IMG/VR virus record: IMGVR_UViG_3300037010_002190
Span: 1 to 52,651 of that record
Length of the DNA: 52,651 nt
Source of the DNA: a virus
Reading direction: 5' to 3' (one strand)
Shown here: positions 14,338-21,926 of the stretch, in pieces
How positions within the stretch are numbered: the first letter of the stretch is position 1
Layout of the letters: every line of letters starts with the position of its first letter
Program-made: the position numbers and the translations under genes
The notes under the pieces: generated by a model
What the model was told of the DNA's origin: nothing
What the model saw: only the letters and a program-made list of their open reading frames with translations
The model's database searches: none

Positions 14338-14526
14338 TCAAGTCTGATTATTTAAATAATTATCTATCGTATTTTTTATAACCTCCCATTCCTGTTTTAA
14401 CGAGTGAATATTTCCACACCGTTTTTCAATGATGGGTGTTTCTCCCTCAATCTTGTCATAAACTAGTTTATGATTTTGTCCATCTACACTAACAACTAAA
14501 AACTCCAATTGTTTATATTTCTGCAT
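14338..14526 (-). CDS. Hypothetical protein, 62 aa
   Basis: The start at 14526 (MQKYKQLEFLVVSVDGQNHK) is chosen because AAGGA lies 7 bases upstream; an upstream ATG (14610) would overlap the neighbouring gene. The protein alternates strands and ends in a helix (QEWEVIKNTIDNYLNNQT). It is the last gene of the minus-strand cluster. No family recognised. Confidence 0.5.
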   Translation of the reverse strand: MQKYKQLEFLVVSVDGQNHKLVYDKIEGETPIIEKRCGNIHSLKQEWEVIKNTIDNYLNNQT

Positions 14527-14536
14527 AATATTTCCT

Positions 14537-14776
14537 TCATAATGATATAAAGTCTCGACCAAGAAGAGATTGTAAGTACTTTTTATCTCGACTTGACATT
14601 TCACTACCATAATATTCCAACATTTGTTTTGGACTCATACACTCATCTTGGATTTGATCCATTGGAAAACGGAATGATAAATCATTACACCAACATTTTG
14701 AACTTTGTGTACAACAAACTGGTTTTGGTTTTAGTTGAAGTGGTTTCATTTTATACAGCAAATTTTCATCACACAT
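14537..14776 (-). CDS. Cysteine-rich small protein (CWC-like)
   Basis: The 79 residues include KPVCCTQSSKCWCND, a dense Cys cluster (CC-x(5)-C-x-C) like the cysteine-rich CWC family, which probably binds zinc. The rest (PKQMLEYYGSEMSSRDKKYL) is helical. It starts 14 bases after the homing endonuclease stop on the same strand. Biological role unknown. Confidence 0.6.
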   Translation of the reverse strand: MCDENLLYKMKPLQLKPKPVCCTQSSKCWCNDLSFRFPMDQIQDECMSPKQMLEYYGSEMSSRDKKYLQSLLGRDFISL

Positions 14777-14790
14777 TATAACTCAATCCT

Positions 14791-15750
14791 CTATTTCATG
14801 TTTTTGTGGTGGTTATCTCTAAAATCGCTCTCCCAACACGTAATTAGATTATATCCCATGTTAATTATTGTTTGTTCTCTGGTTACTGTTCGGTCATATA
14901 GTTGTTTTGATGTTAAACGTTTGTTAAATGGATGACATAACTCCTCTGGTTTAAATATTTGTGGATTTCCGTGAACTGCGTCTCCGTAAAACTCATATAT
15001 CGTATTTGTTTCCCTACAGTACCCATCAGCTCTAAATCTTGTTCCGGGAATTTTGAATTCCCCAACATTCCCCGCATGTTCTATATACAAGTTATTGTCA
15101 GTTGATTGTATGGTTAACCATCTAATAGACTTCTTTGAAAACCCCTGAGGTTGACATTTTGGACAACCTATACCCCGTAAGTGTACTACTGGAGCTTGTT
15201 TAAATACGCCATGCTCATGACATAATATATTGATTTTGTCATGAGTTGACTTATACTCAACATCATCATAAGCATATGTGGTTCCATGTACCATATATGC
15301 TTGTGATTTAAATTCTACTAATGATTTTCTCTTATGTTCTGCTTTATATGAGTTTGCACATATCGGACATCCCGATTTTCTAGTGATGTGATTAGTCGGG
15401 GTAGATGTAAACCATCCGTGAACAGGACACCCTATAATAACGGGTGTTTTACTGTTTTTATATACAACTTTTGAGTAATCGTATTTTGAATCATGTGTTG
15501 CGTTACCTTTATGTATAAACTCCTGAACTGTTGATGTTCGTATTTTTGTTCTAGTATTAACCCCACAACCAGGACACCCATTGCCACGTAAGTGGTCGTT
15601 TGGTCGTTGGTTAAAGACACCATGTACGTCACAAACGATCGAAACTTTATCAGCACTTGTTTTATAATTTACCAAACTATAGTTAAATTTATCTCCATGT
15701 ACCTTTTTAGCTTTTTCAATGAATATCACTGTGTTATGTTTTGATGTCAT
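14791..15750 (-). CDS. Putative homing endonuclease with three Cys/His repeats
   Basis: Third member of the family seen at 3000 and 10258. Repeats contain VHGDKFNYSLVNY, CDVHGVFNQRP, CPGCG, CPVHGWF and CPICA. The nuclease-like end has ADGYCRETNTIYEFYGDAVHGNP and LITCWESDF. FYGDAVHGNP has Ala where the other two have Phe or Cys before WHG, so one aromatic of the motif is lost. The gene follows the ribonucleotide reductase stop with TGATAATG, suggesting reinitiation; an overlapping ATG at 15762 is also possible. It lies directly downstream of an intein-bearing gene. Confidence 0.7.
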   Translation of the reverse strand: MTSKHNTVIFIEKAKKVHGDKFNYSLVNYKTSADKVSIVCDVHGVFNQRPNDHLRGNGCPGCGVNTRTKIRTSTVQEFIHKGNATHDSKYDYSKVVYKNSKTPVIIGCPVHGWFTSTPTNHITRKSGCPICANSYKAEHKRKSLVEFKSQAYMVHGTTYAYDDVEYKSTHDKINILCHEHGVFKQAPVVHLRGIGCPKCQPQGFSKKSIRWLTIQSTDNNLYIEHAGNVGEFKIPGTRFRADGYCRETNTIYEFYGDAVHGNPQIFKPEELCHPFNKRLTSKQLYDRTVTREQTIINMGYNLITCWESDFRDNHHKNMK

Positions 15751-15752
15751 TA

Positions 15753-18700
15753 TCAGCCACATTTACTATTTGAACACGATAAACATCTACGACAACCTTC
15801 TTGAAAAATCAACTGACCACCACACTCTCCACACGTCTCACCTTCTATTTTTTCCCCATCTTTAATGTATGTTGAAAGGAATTTACGAATTTGAAACAAG
15901 AATGATCCAACAAAAACGTCATCAACTTTATCTAACACGGCCACAACATTTTTGATAAGAACTCCATGGCGAAGGTTTAAACTGATAGCCCGTGCAATTT
16001 TGGTTGGATTATTGTCTACCTCAATTTTCTTTTGTGTGTCTTCAATCCATTTTGTGGGAATACCCTTATCATAAGCAAGATTAATCAATCGTTCAACCGC
16101 ATCGTGTGTGGTGACAGACTTCTCATAATGATTTGTGTGTACAAAAAAAGCGATTGGACGAGTACCAGAATTATCAAGAATTGTTGTCAAGTACCATTTT
16201 TTCCCATCAGCTTTAATAGTAGAAATTGTAGCTGGAGCTTGGTTTGGAACTTTTACATCTTCGATAATAATTTCTTCTTCACTGACATGCTCTGTTGATT
16301 CTTCTTTTGCTGACAATACAGTTGACATCGTTCCACTGCGGTATGTAGTTAGTCCTTTAATGAAACCAGTATTGTATGCATTCAAATACAACTCTTTAAA
16401 CTGATCAAACGAATACTCATTTGGCAAATTAACAGTTTTTGATATTGCAGAATCTATGTATCGTGCAAAACCTACGAGATCTGTTACGTGTTGATCAGCT
16501 GAAAGTTGAGTTGTCGTTGATGCCCAGTCTGCAGTTGCATCCCATTCACCCCGTCTCTTGAGCCAACGAACACCATAATCTTCACACAGAACTTCTTTAA
16601 CAAGTCCACGGTTTTTATCGATCTTGTATGTAATTCCATTGTGTGTACCTTTTAACATCTCTTCATCACCTTCTTTGGTGAATTTAAACATGTCTGTTTC
16701 ATACCACTCACCTTCATACCATTTAGGGCACACATCACGTATCTCTTCTGGCATTGTGTTGACAATAACAGTTCGGACATATTCAGCCATAAATACAGGT
16801 TCAATGCCACCAGACACAATGTTAGACATTATGCTCGAATTACCTGTAGGTTGAATTGACATTAGAGAACTGTTCCGAATTCCAGTTTTGGTCATATCAT
16901 CGATCACAGATACAGGAAGACCCAAACTCTGAATGAATGGAGATTTAACGTGTAACTCCGGTACACAATACTTAAACATACCTTTCTCTTTCGCTAAATT
17001 GACAGAAGCTGTGTATGTTGCTTTTGAGAATATTTGCATTAAATCATTTTGTAATTTAAGAGCTCGTTCAGATGCAAATGGTATTTTTAGCATATACAAC
17101 GCACTTCCCCACCCCATTAACCCACAACCAATTCGACGTTTGTTTCTCATAGAATCGATGTATTCTGGCAACGGCGCTGATGAATATTCGTTAACATTAT
17201 CAAGAAAACGGACCATATATTCTGCATGTTTTTCTATTTGATCAAAATCAAATCCTGTATGATCTTTGTTAATAAACTGTGTTAAGTTCAACGACGACAA
17301 ACAACAGATGTTACCCGGAGCAAGTACTTGTTCACCGCAGTTTCCTGTATAACACCACTCTGTTGGAAATACATGTTGATTGTGATATACACTAATGTCC
17401 CACACTTTACTAGTACCACATGGAACGACAGAGCTTACTTCTAAGTAACTGTTCGATATGTGAGATCTGGTTTTATTGGAAACAAAATTGACAACATCTT
17501 CCAACTTAGAACTTTTACTTGGGTGTGAAATGTTAAACACATTAAAAAAGTTAATTATGGCACTTCCATTAATTGCAACATCCCATCTTTCATATTCACG
17601 ATCATGCGTTTTTCCATTAGGAAACGATACTTGAGAATTTGACAGCGTTCGAGACTGTAAACTAACGGGAACTCCAGCAAACCCTAATAGTTTTCCAAAA
17701 TTCTTTGCTAGGTTTGATCCTGATGTGGTTAGTGTAATTCGCTGGTTTTTGTCATCAAACAACACACACCCATCTGCACTTAGTAGTCCATCCACAAATC
17801 CCTGGATGTAGAGATCATTACTACACCACACACTTGATGGAATATCTTTTTCACCAGGAATCATCCCATACTTCGTAAGCAAGTTGTTTACAAATTCTTG
17901 ATCAGCCCACTGGATGTACAATTCACCTTCTCTTTCACAGATTGTTGATGGATTAGACTTTAAAGAATTTACAATGCTTAACACACGTTCAGCCATTTCA
18001 CGCTCGTGTATCCCAAACGTAATCCCAACATCATATTCGTTGTTTGTGGGATCGTCTTTGTATTTCTTATCAAACCAACCATCACCAACCATATAACCCA
18101 TTAAAAATCCTTCATCGTGGGTTAGCGACATATCACCATATATTCCTATATTTTCATTTCGGTTTAATGGGATAAGGTCTCCAGGTTTAAGATCAGACGC
18201 ATCTACTTTATACAATCGGTTCATTCGTTCATCATACACAGGCCACCGATGTTGTTTTGTTGATTTTACTGATTTGTTTACACCAAATGTAATTTCTAAT
18301 AGTTCCTCGTTTTCACCAGACATTCTACACTCAGCCTCTGCCCATACACCATCAAGAGATTTGACCTCAAACTTTAACCCCTCTAACTGTTCTATTGGAA
18401 CAATCTTGTTTTTTGTGTGAACTAGTGTTCCTGCAGGCATCGATGGATTAGTTGCCATTATATGTTCACCATATGATAACGGATTAAAGTTATTTGCCCG
18501 ATCTAAAAACAATACTCCAGGTTCCGCACGTTGGTATGTAGAATCCATAATTAAATTCCATAACCAAGTTGCGGATATAACAGCATGAACTATGATTGGA
18601 TGACCCAAACTTTTCCATCGTTGAATGTTTCCATCCCAATCAGTTTTATAATTAATGTGTGTGGTATCTGGAAAAACTAATTCCCATTGATTCAACTGAT

Positions 18701-19463
18701 CTTTTTCTTGCTGTAGATCACTTATTAGTTGTTTGTTTGATTCAGTTAACTCATCAGTTTGTAATAATATAGTTTCAATTTGGTTGATTCGCCCAATTCT
18801 GTACATAAAATCATCAGTACAATTGACAGAGATATTAAACTTTGTTAGACGACCGGCTTGTTGTTTTGCTGTAATAAATTCGACAATGTCTGGATGCCAC
18901 ACATCTAGAACAGACATCATAGCACCTTTTCGGATCTTGCCTTTGGCCTTTTTGTTTACTGAAGTTCTTCCAGATCCTGCAGTAATAATTTCAGATGATT
19001 TATCAAACAATTCCATGTATTTAACAGCGCCTGGTGTCTCAACCCCTACTCCAGCAATAAATGAACCTCTGGGGCGGATATATGAAAAGTTTTCTCCCCA
19101 TCCACCTTCTGATTTTAAAGTAAATGCTTGCCCTTGCAGATTTTTTAAAATTCCATCTAAAGAGTCAATATCAAACTGTGCTCTTGGGGCAACGAAACAG
19201 TTTGCAAGTGTTGTTCCCTTCCATTCTGTTCCAGCATTTGACATAATTCTGCCACCTGGAACAACTTTAAAATTGGATAGCATGTTATAAAATATATTTT
19301 CCCATTCATGTTTCAGTGTATCCGTGGTTTCTACGCTGGAAATAGCCTTTGCAACTCTACGTAATGTATCATCTATTGTTTTATCTTTGTGATCTTTATA
19401 TGTCGTTCTCCAAACTTCTTCGGAAAAAGAATCCTCAAATATTGTACTGGGTGTGTTAAGCAT
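15753..19463 (-). CDS. nrdJ: Ribonucleoside reductase, class II (adenosylcobalamin-dependent), with intein
   Basis: The 1,236-residue reading frame consists of an RNR of about 868 residues plus a 368-residue intein (341-708). VPGGRIMSNAG (68-78), NCFVAPR with Cys89, EPGVLFLDRAN and NPCGEQVLAPG (after splicing) are RNR motifs. The C-terminal CGECGGQLIFQEGC with CLSC and SKCG is the zinc-finger-like tail typical of NrdJ. The enzyme reduces ribonucleotides using vitamin B12 and needs no small subunit, unlike T4 NrdAB; this suits a cobalamin-containing host. The spliced NPCGE motif supplies the thiyl-radical Cys (residue 709), so splicing is needed for activity. It is downstream of dCMP deaminase on the minus strand. 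Confidence 0.9.
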   Translation of the reverse strand: MLNTPSTIFEDSFSEEVWRTTYKDHKDKTIDDTLRRVAKAISSVETTDTLKHEWENIFYNMLSNFKVVPGGRIMSNAGTEWKGTTLANCFVAPRAQFDIDSLDGILKNLQGQAFTLKSEGGWGENFSYIRPRGSFIAGVGVETPGAVKYMELFDKSSEIITAGSGRTSVNKKAKGKIRKGAMMSVLDVWHPDIVEFITAKQQAGRLTKFNISVNCTDDFMYRIGRINQIETILLQTDELTESNKQLISDLQQEKDQLNQWELVFPDTTHINYKTDWDGNIQRWKSLGHPIIVHAVISATWLWNLIMDSTYQRAEPGVLFLDRANNFNPLSYGEHIMATNPSMPAGTLVHTKNKIVPIEQLEGLKFEVKSLDGVWAEAECRMSGENEELLEITFGVNKSVKSTKQHRWPVYDERMNRLYKVDASDLKPGDLIPLNRNENIGIYGDMSLTHDEGFLMGYMVGDGWFDKKYKDDPTNNEYDVGITFGIHEREMAERVLSIVNSLKSNPSTICEREGELYIQWADQEFVNNLLTKYGMIPGEKDIPSSVWCSNDLYIQGFVDGLLSADGCVLFDDKNQRITLTTSGSNLAKNFGKLLGFAGVPVSLQSRTLSNSQVSFPNGKTHDREYERWDVAINGSAIINFFNVFNISHPSKSSKLEDVVNFVSNKTRSHISNSYLEVSSVVPCGTSKVWDISVYHNQHVFPTEWCYTGNCGEQVLAPGNICCLSSLNLTQFINKDHTGFDFDQIEKHAEYMVRFLDNVNEYSSAPLPEYIDSMRNKRRIGCGLMGWGSALYMLKIPFASERALKLQNDLMQIFSKATYTASVNLAKEKGMFKYCVPELHVKSPFIQSLGLPVSVIDDMTKTGIRNSSLMSIQPTGNSSIMSNIVSGGIEPVFMAEYVRTVIVNTMPEEIRDVCPKWYEGEWYETDMFKFTKEGDEEMLKGTHNGITYKIDKNRGLVKEVLCEDYGVRWLKRRGEWDATADWASTTTQLSADQHVTDLVGFARYIDSAISKTVNLPNEYSFDQFKELYLNAYNTGFIKGLTTYRSGTMSTVLSAKEESTEHVSEEEIIIEDVKVPNQAPATISTIKADGKKWYLTTILDNSGTRPIAFFVHTNHYEKSVTTHDAVERLINLAYDKGIPTKWIEDTQKKIEVDNNPTKIARAISLNLRHGVLIKNVVAVLDKVDDVFVGSFLFQIRKFLSTYIKDGEKIEGETCGECGGQLIFQEGCRRCLSCSNSKCG
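17340..18443 (-). mobile_element. Intein with LAGLIDADG homing endonuclease in nrdJ
   Basis: It occupies residues 341-708 of the NrdJ frame. The N-terminal splice block is SMPAGTLVHT (Ser1), and block B is STKQHRWP with the T-x-x-H pair. Two LAGLIDADG motifs, GFLMGYMVGDG (452-462) and FVDGLLSADG (556-565), form the homing endonuclease. The C-terminal block is VWDISVYHNQHVF ... CYTGN followed by extein Cys. The penultimate residue is Gly rather than the usual His, while the terminal Asn and +1 Cys are intact. All parts for splicing and homing appear present. Confidence 0.9.
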
Positions 19464-19480
19464 TAGTTATTCTCCTGTTG

Positions 19481-19900
19481 TTATAATTTTATTATCTGCT
19501 CTGTATATATTTCATGTTTTTTGAGATATTCCAAACCCTCATTGTTATTGGTTCTAGAGGTTTCACAATAATATACTTCACTAACTTTGTTCTTTACAAT
19601 CTGTTCTGCACATCGTATACAAGGCTGCTTCGTGATGAACATAGAGGCACCTGCTACTGATTGGTACCTTTGTTTAATTTTGTTCAATGCATTAGCTTCT
19701 GCATGGGATACATTTGGTTTTGTGTTTCCGTATTCATCTTCACAGCAATTGTTTTCTCCAGCTGGGGTACCATTGAAACCATATGAAAGGATAGAATCAT
19801 CCAACACAATAGTACAACCAACTTTTCGTTTATTGCAGTGAGATAGAGATGCATACACAAAGGCGGCTGCCATGTGTGCTTTTTTGTATCGTTCTTTCAT
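19481..19900 (-). CDS. cd: Deoxycytidylate (dCMP) deaminase
   Basis: The 139 residues have the zinc deaminase signature: H66-A-E68 in NVSHAEANAL, and P-C94-I-R-C97 in KQPCIRCAEQI. An N-terminal CNKRKVGCTIV and GFNGTPAGENNC match the dCMP deaminase family. It makes dUMP, the substrate for thymidylate synthesis, and so works with RNR and DHFR. It is shorter than T4 Cd (193 aa) and lacks its longer N-terminal region. It is the first gene of the minus-strand cluster, 17 bases before nrdJ. Confidence 0.9.
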   Translation of the reverse strand: MKERYKKAHMAAAFVYASLSHCNKRKVGCTIVLDDSILSYGFNGTPAGENNCCEDEYGNTKPNVSHAEANALNKIKQRYQSVAGASMFITKQPCIRCAEQIVKNKVSEVYYCETSRTNNNEGLEYLKKHEIYTEQIIKL

Positions 19901-19923
19901 GTTATATTTTTATTGGTAGGTGC

Positions 19924-19931
19924 TATTTATT
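19924..19931 (-). promoter_or_regulatory. Possible late-type promoter (AATAAATA) for the minus-strand nucleotide operon
   Basis: Plus-strand TATTTATT reads AATAAATA on the minus strand, 24 bases before the dCMP deaminase ATG. It has one mismatch to the late consensus. I would have expected an early promoter for these genes but see no convincing one. Confidence 0.25.
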
Positions 19932-19985
19932 ATCTATTTTTTGTTTTTTGTAAGTTGTTGTTTTTTGTGTTTTAGTTATAAAACT

Positions 19986-20135
19986 GAGATACTATTATCT
20001 CAAATATGACAAAATTTAACAACAGAAAAAAGTTGTTGACATAAAAGCAGAACATGAGGAGAATAGACTCATGGTTAAGTAACCATACCAAGCCCCTCTA
20101 ACGATAGAGGATTTTAAAAACCTTTAAAAAGGGTT
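19986..20135 (+). promoter_or_regulatory. Promoter and multi-hairpin leader of the 20140 gene
   Basis: TTGACA (20036-20041) with 17 bases to GAGAAT (20059-20064) is a plausible sigma70 promoter. Around it are five inverted repeats: GAGATA/TATCTC (19986-20001), AACAAC/GTTGTT (20018-20037), ATGGTT/AACCAT (20071-20086), CCTCTA/TAGAGG with loop ACGA (20095-20110), and AACCTTT/AAAGGGTT (20119-20135), which covers the AAGGG ribosome site. An AGGAG-preceded mini-ORF Met-Val-Lys lies in the third repeat. The last hairpin could control translation of the downstream gene. Confidence 0.5.
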
Positions 20136-20139
20136 AAAA

Positions 20140-20418
20140 ATGTCTGAAAATATTACACATGGTGTATCCAAGACGATTGATTATCTCAATCGTGCATTCC
20201 AAGAGGTCACGCGTGGTCTTCCACTTGCCCAACGTATTTTGTGGGAAAATCCAACGGACCGTGAAGTAGAAGGTCTACAACATTACAAGTGGCAAAAGGA
20301 CTTTGCTTATATGATGGATGACATCCAGCGTGGTGCTCCATATATTGTACCAAAGATGGTTGCGGATTGTAACAAGTTGATTGAAAGTATTAAGGTAGTA
20401 CGTCAAGCAGTTAAGTAA
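20140..20418 (+). CDS. Hypothetical protein, 92 aa, probably highly expressed
   Basis: MSENITHGVSKTIDYLNRAF begins a helical protein with no domain I recognise. Every arginine codon is CGT, whereas neighbouring genes mix AGA, CGA and CGG; this bias is typical of strongly expressed genes. It has its own structured leader and is followed by a GNRA-loop hairpin terminator, so it is a single-gene transcription unit. This isolation and bias suggest an abundant early protein, for example a host-takeover or DNA-binding factor, but there is no motif to support a specific role. Confidence 0.65.
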   Translation: MSENITHGVSKTIDYLNRAFQEVTRGLPLAQRILWENPTDREVEGLQHYKWQKDFAYMMDDIQRGAPYIVPKMVADCNKLIESIKVVRQAVK

Positions 20419-20425
20419 CACAAAA

Positions 20426-20450
20426 GGGTCAGAGCAATCTGGCCCGTTTC
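20426..20450 (+). terminator. Hairpin terminator after the 20140 gene
   Basis: GGGTCAGA (20426-20433), loop GCAA (a GNRA tetraloop) and TCTGGCCC (20438-20445) pair over 8 bp with one G-U, followed by the modest T-rich run GTTTC. Stable stem, weak tail. Confidence 0.6.
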
Positions 20451-20454
20451 TTAT

Positions 20455-20462
20455 GATAAATA
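20455..20462 (+). promoter_or_regulatory. Possible late promoter (GATAAATA variant)
   Basis: GATAAATA lies directly after the hairpin terminator and 22 bases before the ATG at 20485. One mismatch to TATAAATA, at the first position. Confidence 0.45.
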
Positions 20463-20484
20463 GAAGCAAATTATTGATTATAAG

Positions 20485-21096
20485 ATGAAAATTCAAGAAA
20501 TATTCAAAACAAATGACCAGACGTTGTTAAGTTATAACCAAAAAAGGTTATTACAGTCTTCGTGTAATCATTTTATTAATAGTACCAACACACCTCTCCT
20601 TAAAAACATATTGGGAAAAGATGAAACTTTTATAAAAAGCAAGGTTAGGTTTCACAAAAGACATAACGATTTGATTTCTGCTTTTAATGAAGCTCTCTCA
20701 GAGAAGTACCAAATATCAAACATTCACCAACGTGCAATATTTGCAAATGGTCCAGCATCATTTGTTCCCAACGAAGAAAGTTGCACATATTACATTTTTC
20801 CAATAAACGGTTACAAATTTTTATACAATAAACAAGTACAAAATTGTAATCAACAGTTTAAAAATACCTTTGAAGTTTTGTTACGTGAATTCAACGAAGA
20901 CAATCAACAAGCTACTGAAATAATCAAAGAAATTTTATCATCAACATATGTTTCGGAAAACCTAGAACAAGGCATCGTTGAAGGTAGTGAAATATTAATA
21001 TATAATATTCCGTATTATTACGCAATCAGTGCTTCGGACTTTCCATCTTATCAAGCGTTGTTGAATGTTCTCCAGGATAAAAAATGTCAGACGTGA
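20485..21096 (+). CDS. Hypothetical protein, 203 aa
   Basis: MKIQEIFKTNDQTLLSYNQK starts a protein with no family I recognise. It is basic in the first half and acidic in the second, with YYIFPINGYKFLYNKQVQN in the middle. The N-terminus loosely resembles the MKLxDIxE start of the Acb1-like protein but has Lys instead of Glu at position 8. The stop overlaps the LysM-like gene by 13 bases. A possible late promoter suggests a virion or assembly role. Confidence 0.55.
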   Translation: MKIQEIFKTNDQTLLSYNQKRLLQSSCNHFINSTNTPLLKNILGKDETFIKSKVRFHKRHNDLISAFNEALSEKYQISNIHQRAIFANGPASFVPNEESCTYYIFPINGYKFLYNKQVQNCNQQFKNTFEVLLREFNEDNQQATEIIKEILSSTYVSENLEQGIVEGSEILIYNIPYYYAISASDFPSYQALLNVLQDKKCQT

Positions 21097-21299
21097 ATGA
21101 TAGTAACGAATCTTTTGTATATCACTGTTTCGGTTTAGGGGAAACCATTCATGCAATTATTAGAAAATATAATGATCACGGAATGGGGACTGTAAAGTTA
21201 CAACAATTAGTACAGAAATATAACACACTCAACGACAATAACGTTCCACATCTTGGAGATAGAGTTAAGATTCCAATTTCAGGGGAAACCAGTGATTGA
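21084..21299 (+). CDS. LysM-like small protein, 71 aa
   Basis: VYHCFGLGETIHAIIRKYND ... TVKLQQLVQKYNTLND ... HLGDRVKIPI follows the LysM pattern (Y-x-V, G-E/D-T-hydrophobic, I-x-x-x-Y/N, N-x-L, G-x-x-hydrophobic-x-IP). LysM modules bind peptidoglycan or serve as small folding units in phage baseplate proteins. There is no signal peptide, so a structural or baseplate role is more likely than export. It overlaps both neighbours. Confidence 0.6.
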   Translation: MSDVNDSNESFVYHCFGLGETIHAIIRKYNDHGMGTVKLQQLVQKYNTLNDNNVPHLGDRVKIPISGETSD

Positions 21300-21471
21300 T
21301 TTATACTATTTGTACAACAAAGTCCAGTTAATAACTCTGGGTCACCCAAAAGTTGTAGAATGGACCGTCAACATATGTTTATTGATAGCCACCGTGTCCA
21401 TGCTCAGTCCACAAATTGCAGCACAGGCAGCCTTCCCCTGGATATTGTTTGTCATAGGGAATATTGTTTGA
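21292..21471 (+). CDS. Small membrane protein, 59 aa, two hydrophobic segments
   Basis: GTG at 21292 with AGGGGA 6 bases upstream is the best start, overlapping the LysM-like stop. The second half, VVEWTVNICLLIATVSMLSP then QIAAQAAFPWILFVIGNIV, is strongly hydrophobic and fits two membrane helices joined at a PQ turn, like half of a PQ-loop repeat. The function could be envelope-related; holins of this size exist, but the position away from lysis genes gives no support. Confidence 0.5.
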   Translation: MIDLYYLYNKVQLITLGHPKVVEWTVNICLLIATVSMLSPQIAAQAAFPWILFVIGNIV

Positions 21472-21641
21472 ACCATTGATGTCTTTTCACATAAACGATA
21501 CTCTTGGGTGTTGCTGGGAAGTTTTTTGCTGTGTATGATGTACTAATTTTATTTGTAAGAATTATACAAGATGATACCTTATATTGGGTTCGTCCTTTTG
21601 TAAATTAATTAAACCATTATTTGATATAGGAGAAGAATGAT

Positions 21642-21923
21642 ATGGATACTATTGGACTTAAATTAGTTAGTGGAGAAGAAATAATCGCTCGGTTGATAAG
21701 TACTGACTCACATAAATATGTTGTTGAAAGACCACGGTCGTTAGTTCCTCGGCAAATCGGGAATCAATTTACGATTGGTTTGATTCCATGGATCATCAGT
21801 GCTGAAGAAACAGCATCTTTTGAGATTGACAAAGATAAAGTTGTCGCAACTTTTGTACCAATGGGTGATGTGGAAAAAGAATTCCTGCAACAAACTTCTG
21901 GAATTCAACTTGTAACGGGATAA
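21642..21923 (+). CDS. Sm-like (LSm/Hfq-type fold) phage protein
   Basis: The 93 residues begin LKLVSGEEIIARLISTDSHKYVVERPRSLV, the strand-turn-strand pattern of Sm1 in marine-phage Sm-like proteins, followed by a second half with TIGLIPWI and KVVATFVPMGDVEKEFLQ. Such proteins form ring oligomers. An RNA-binding role is often assumed from the fold, but was not, as far as I know, proven for the phage versions. AGGAGAAG lies upstream and the gene ends 3 bases before the next. The 170-base gap before it (21472-21641) shows no gene. Confidence 0.6.
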   Translation: MDTIGLKLVSGEEIIARLISTDSHKYVVERPRSLVPRQIGNQFTIGLIPWIISAEETASFEIDKDKVVATFVPMGDVEKEFLQQTSGIQLVTG

Positions 21924-21926
21924 CAG

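Noticed and set aside
14347-14360. Palindrome ATTATTTAAATAAT between convergent genes as terminator
   Set aside because: Purely AT, no G-C stem or T-run, and inside the end of the 14338 gene; short AT palindromes are frequent in this genome.
18733-19290. Plus-strand open frame of 185 codons inside nrdJ
   Set aside because: It is antisense to conserved RNR motifs; such shadow frames are expected from the codon use.
20071-20082. Met-Val-Lys mini-ORF as a leader-peptide attenuator
   Set aside because: Too short to sense an amino acid; kept only as part of the leader description.
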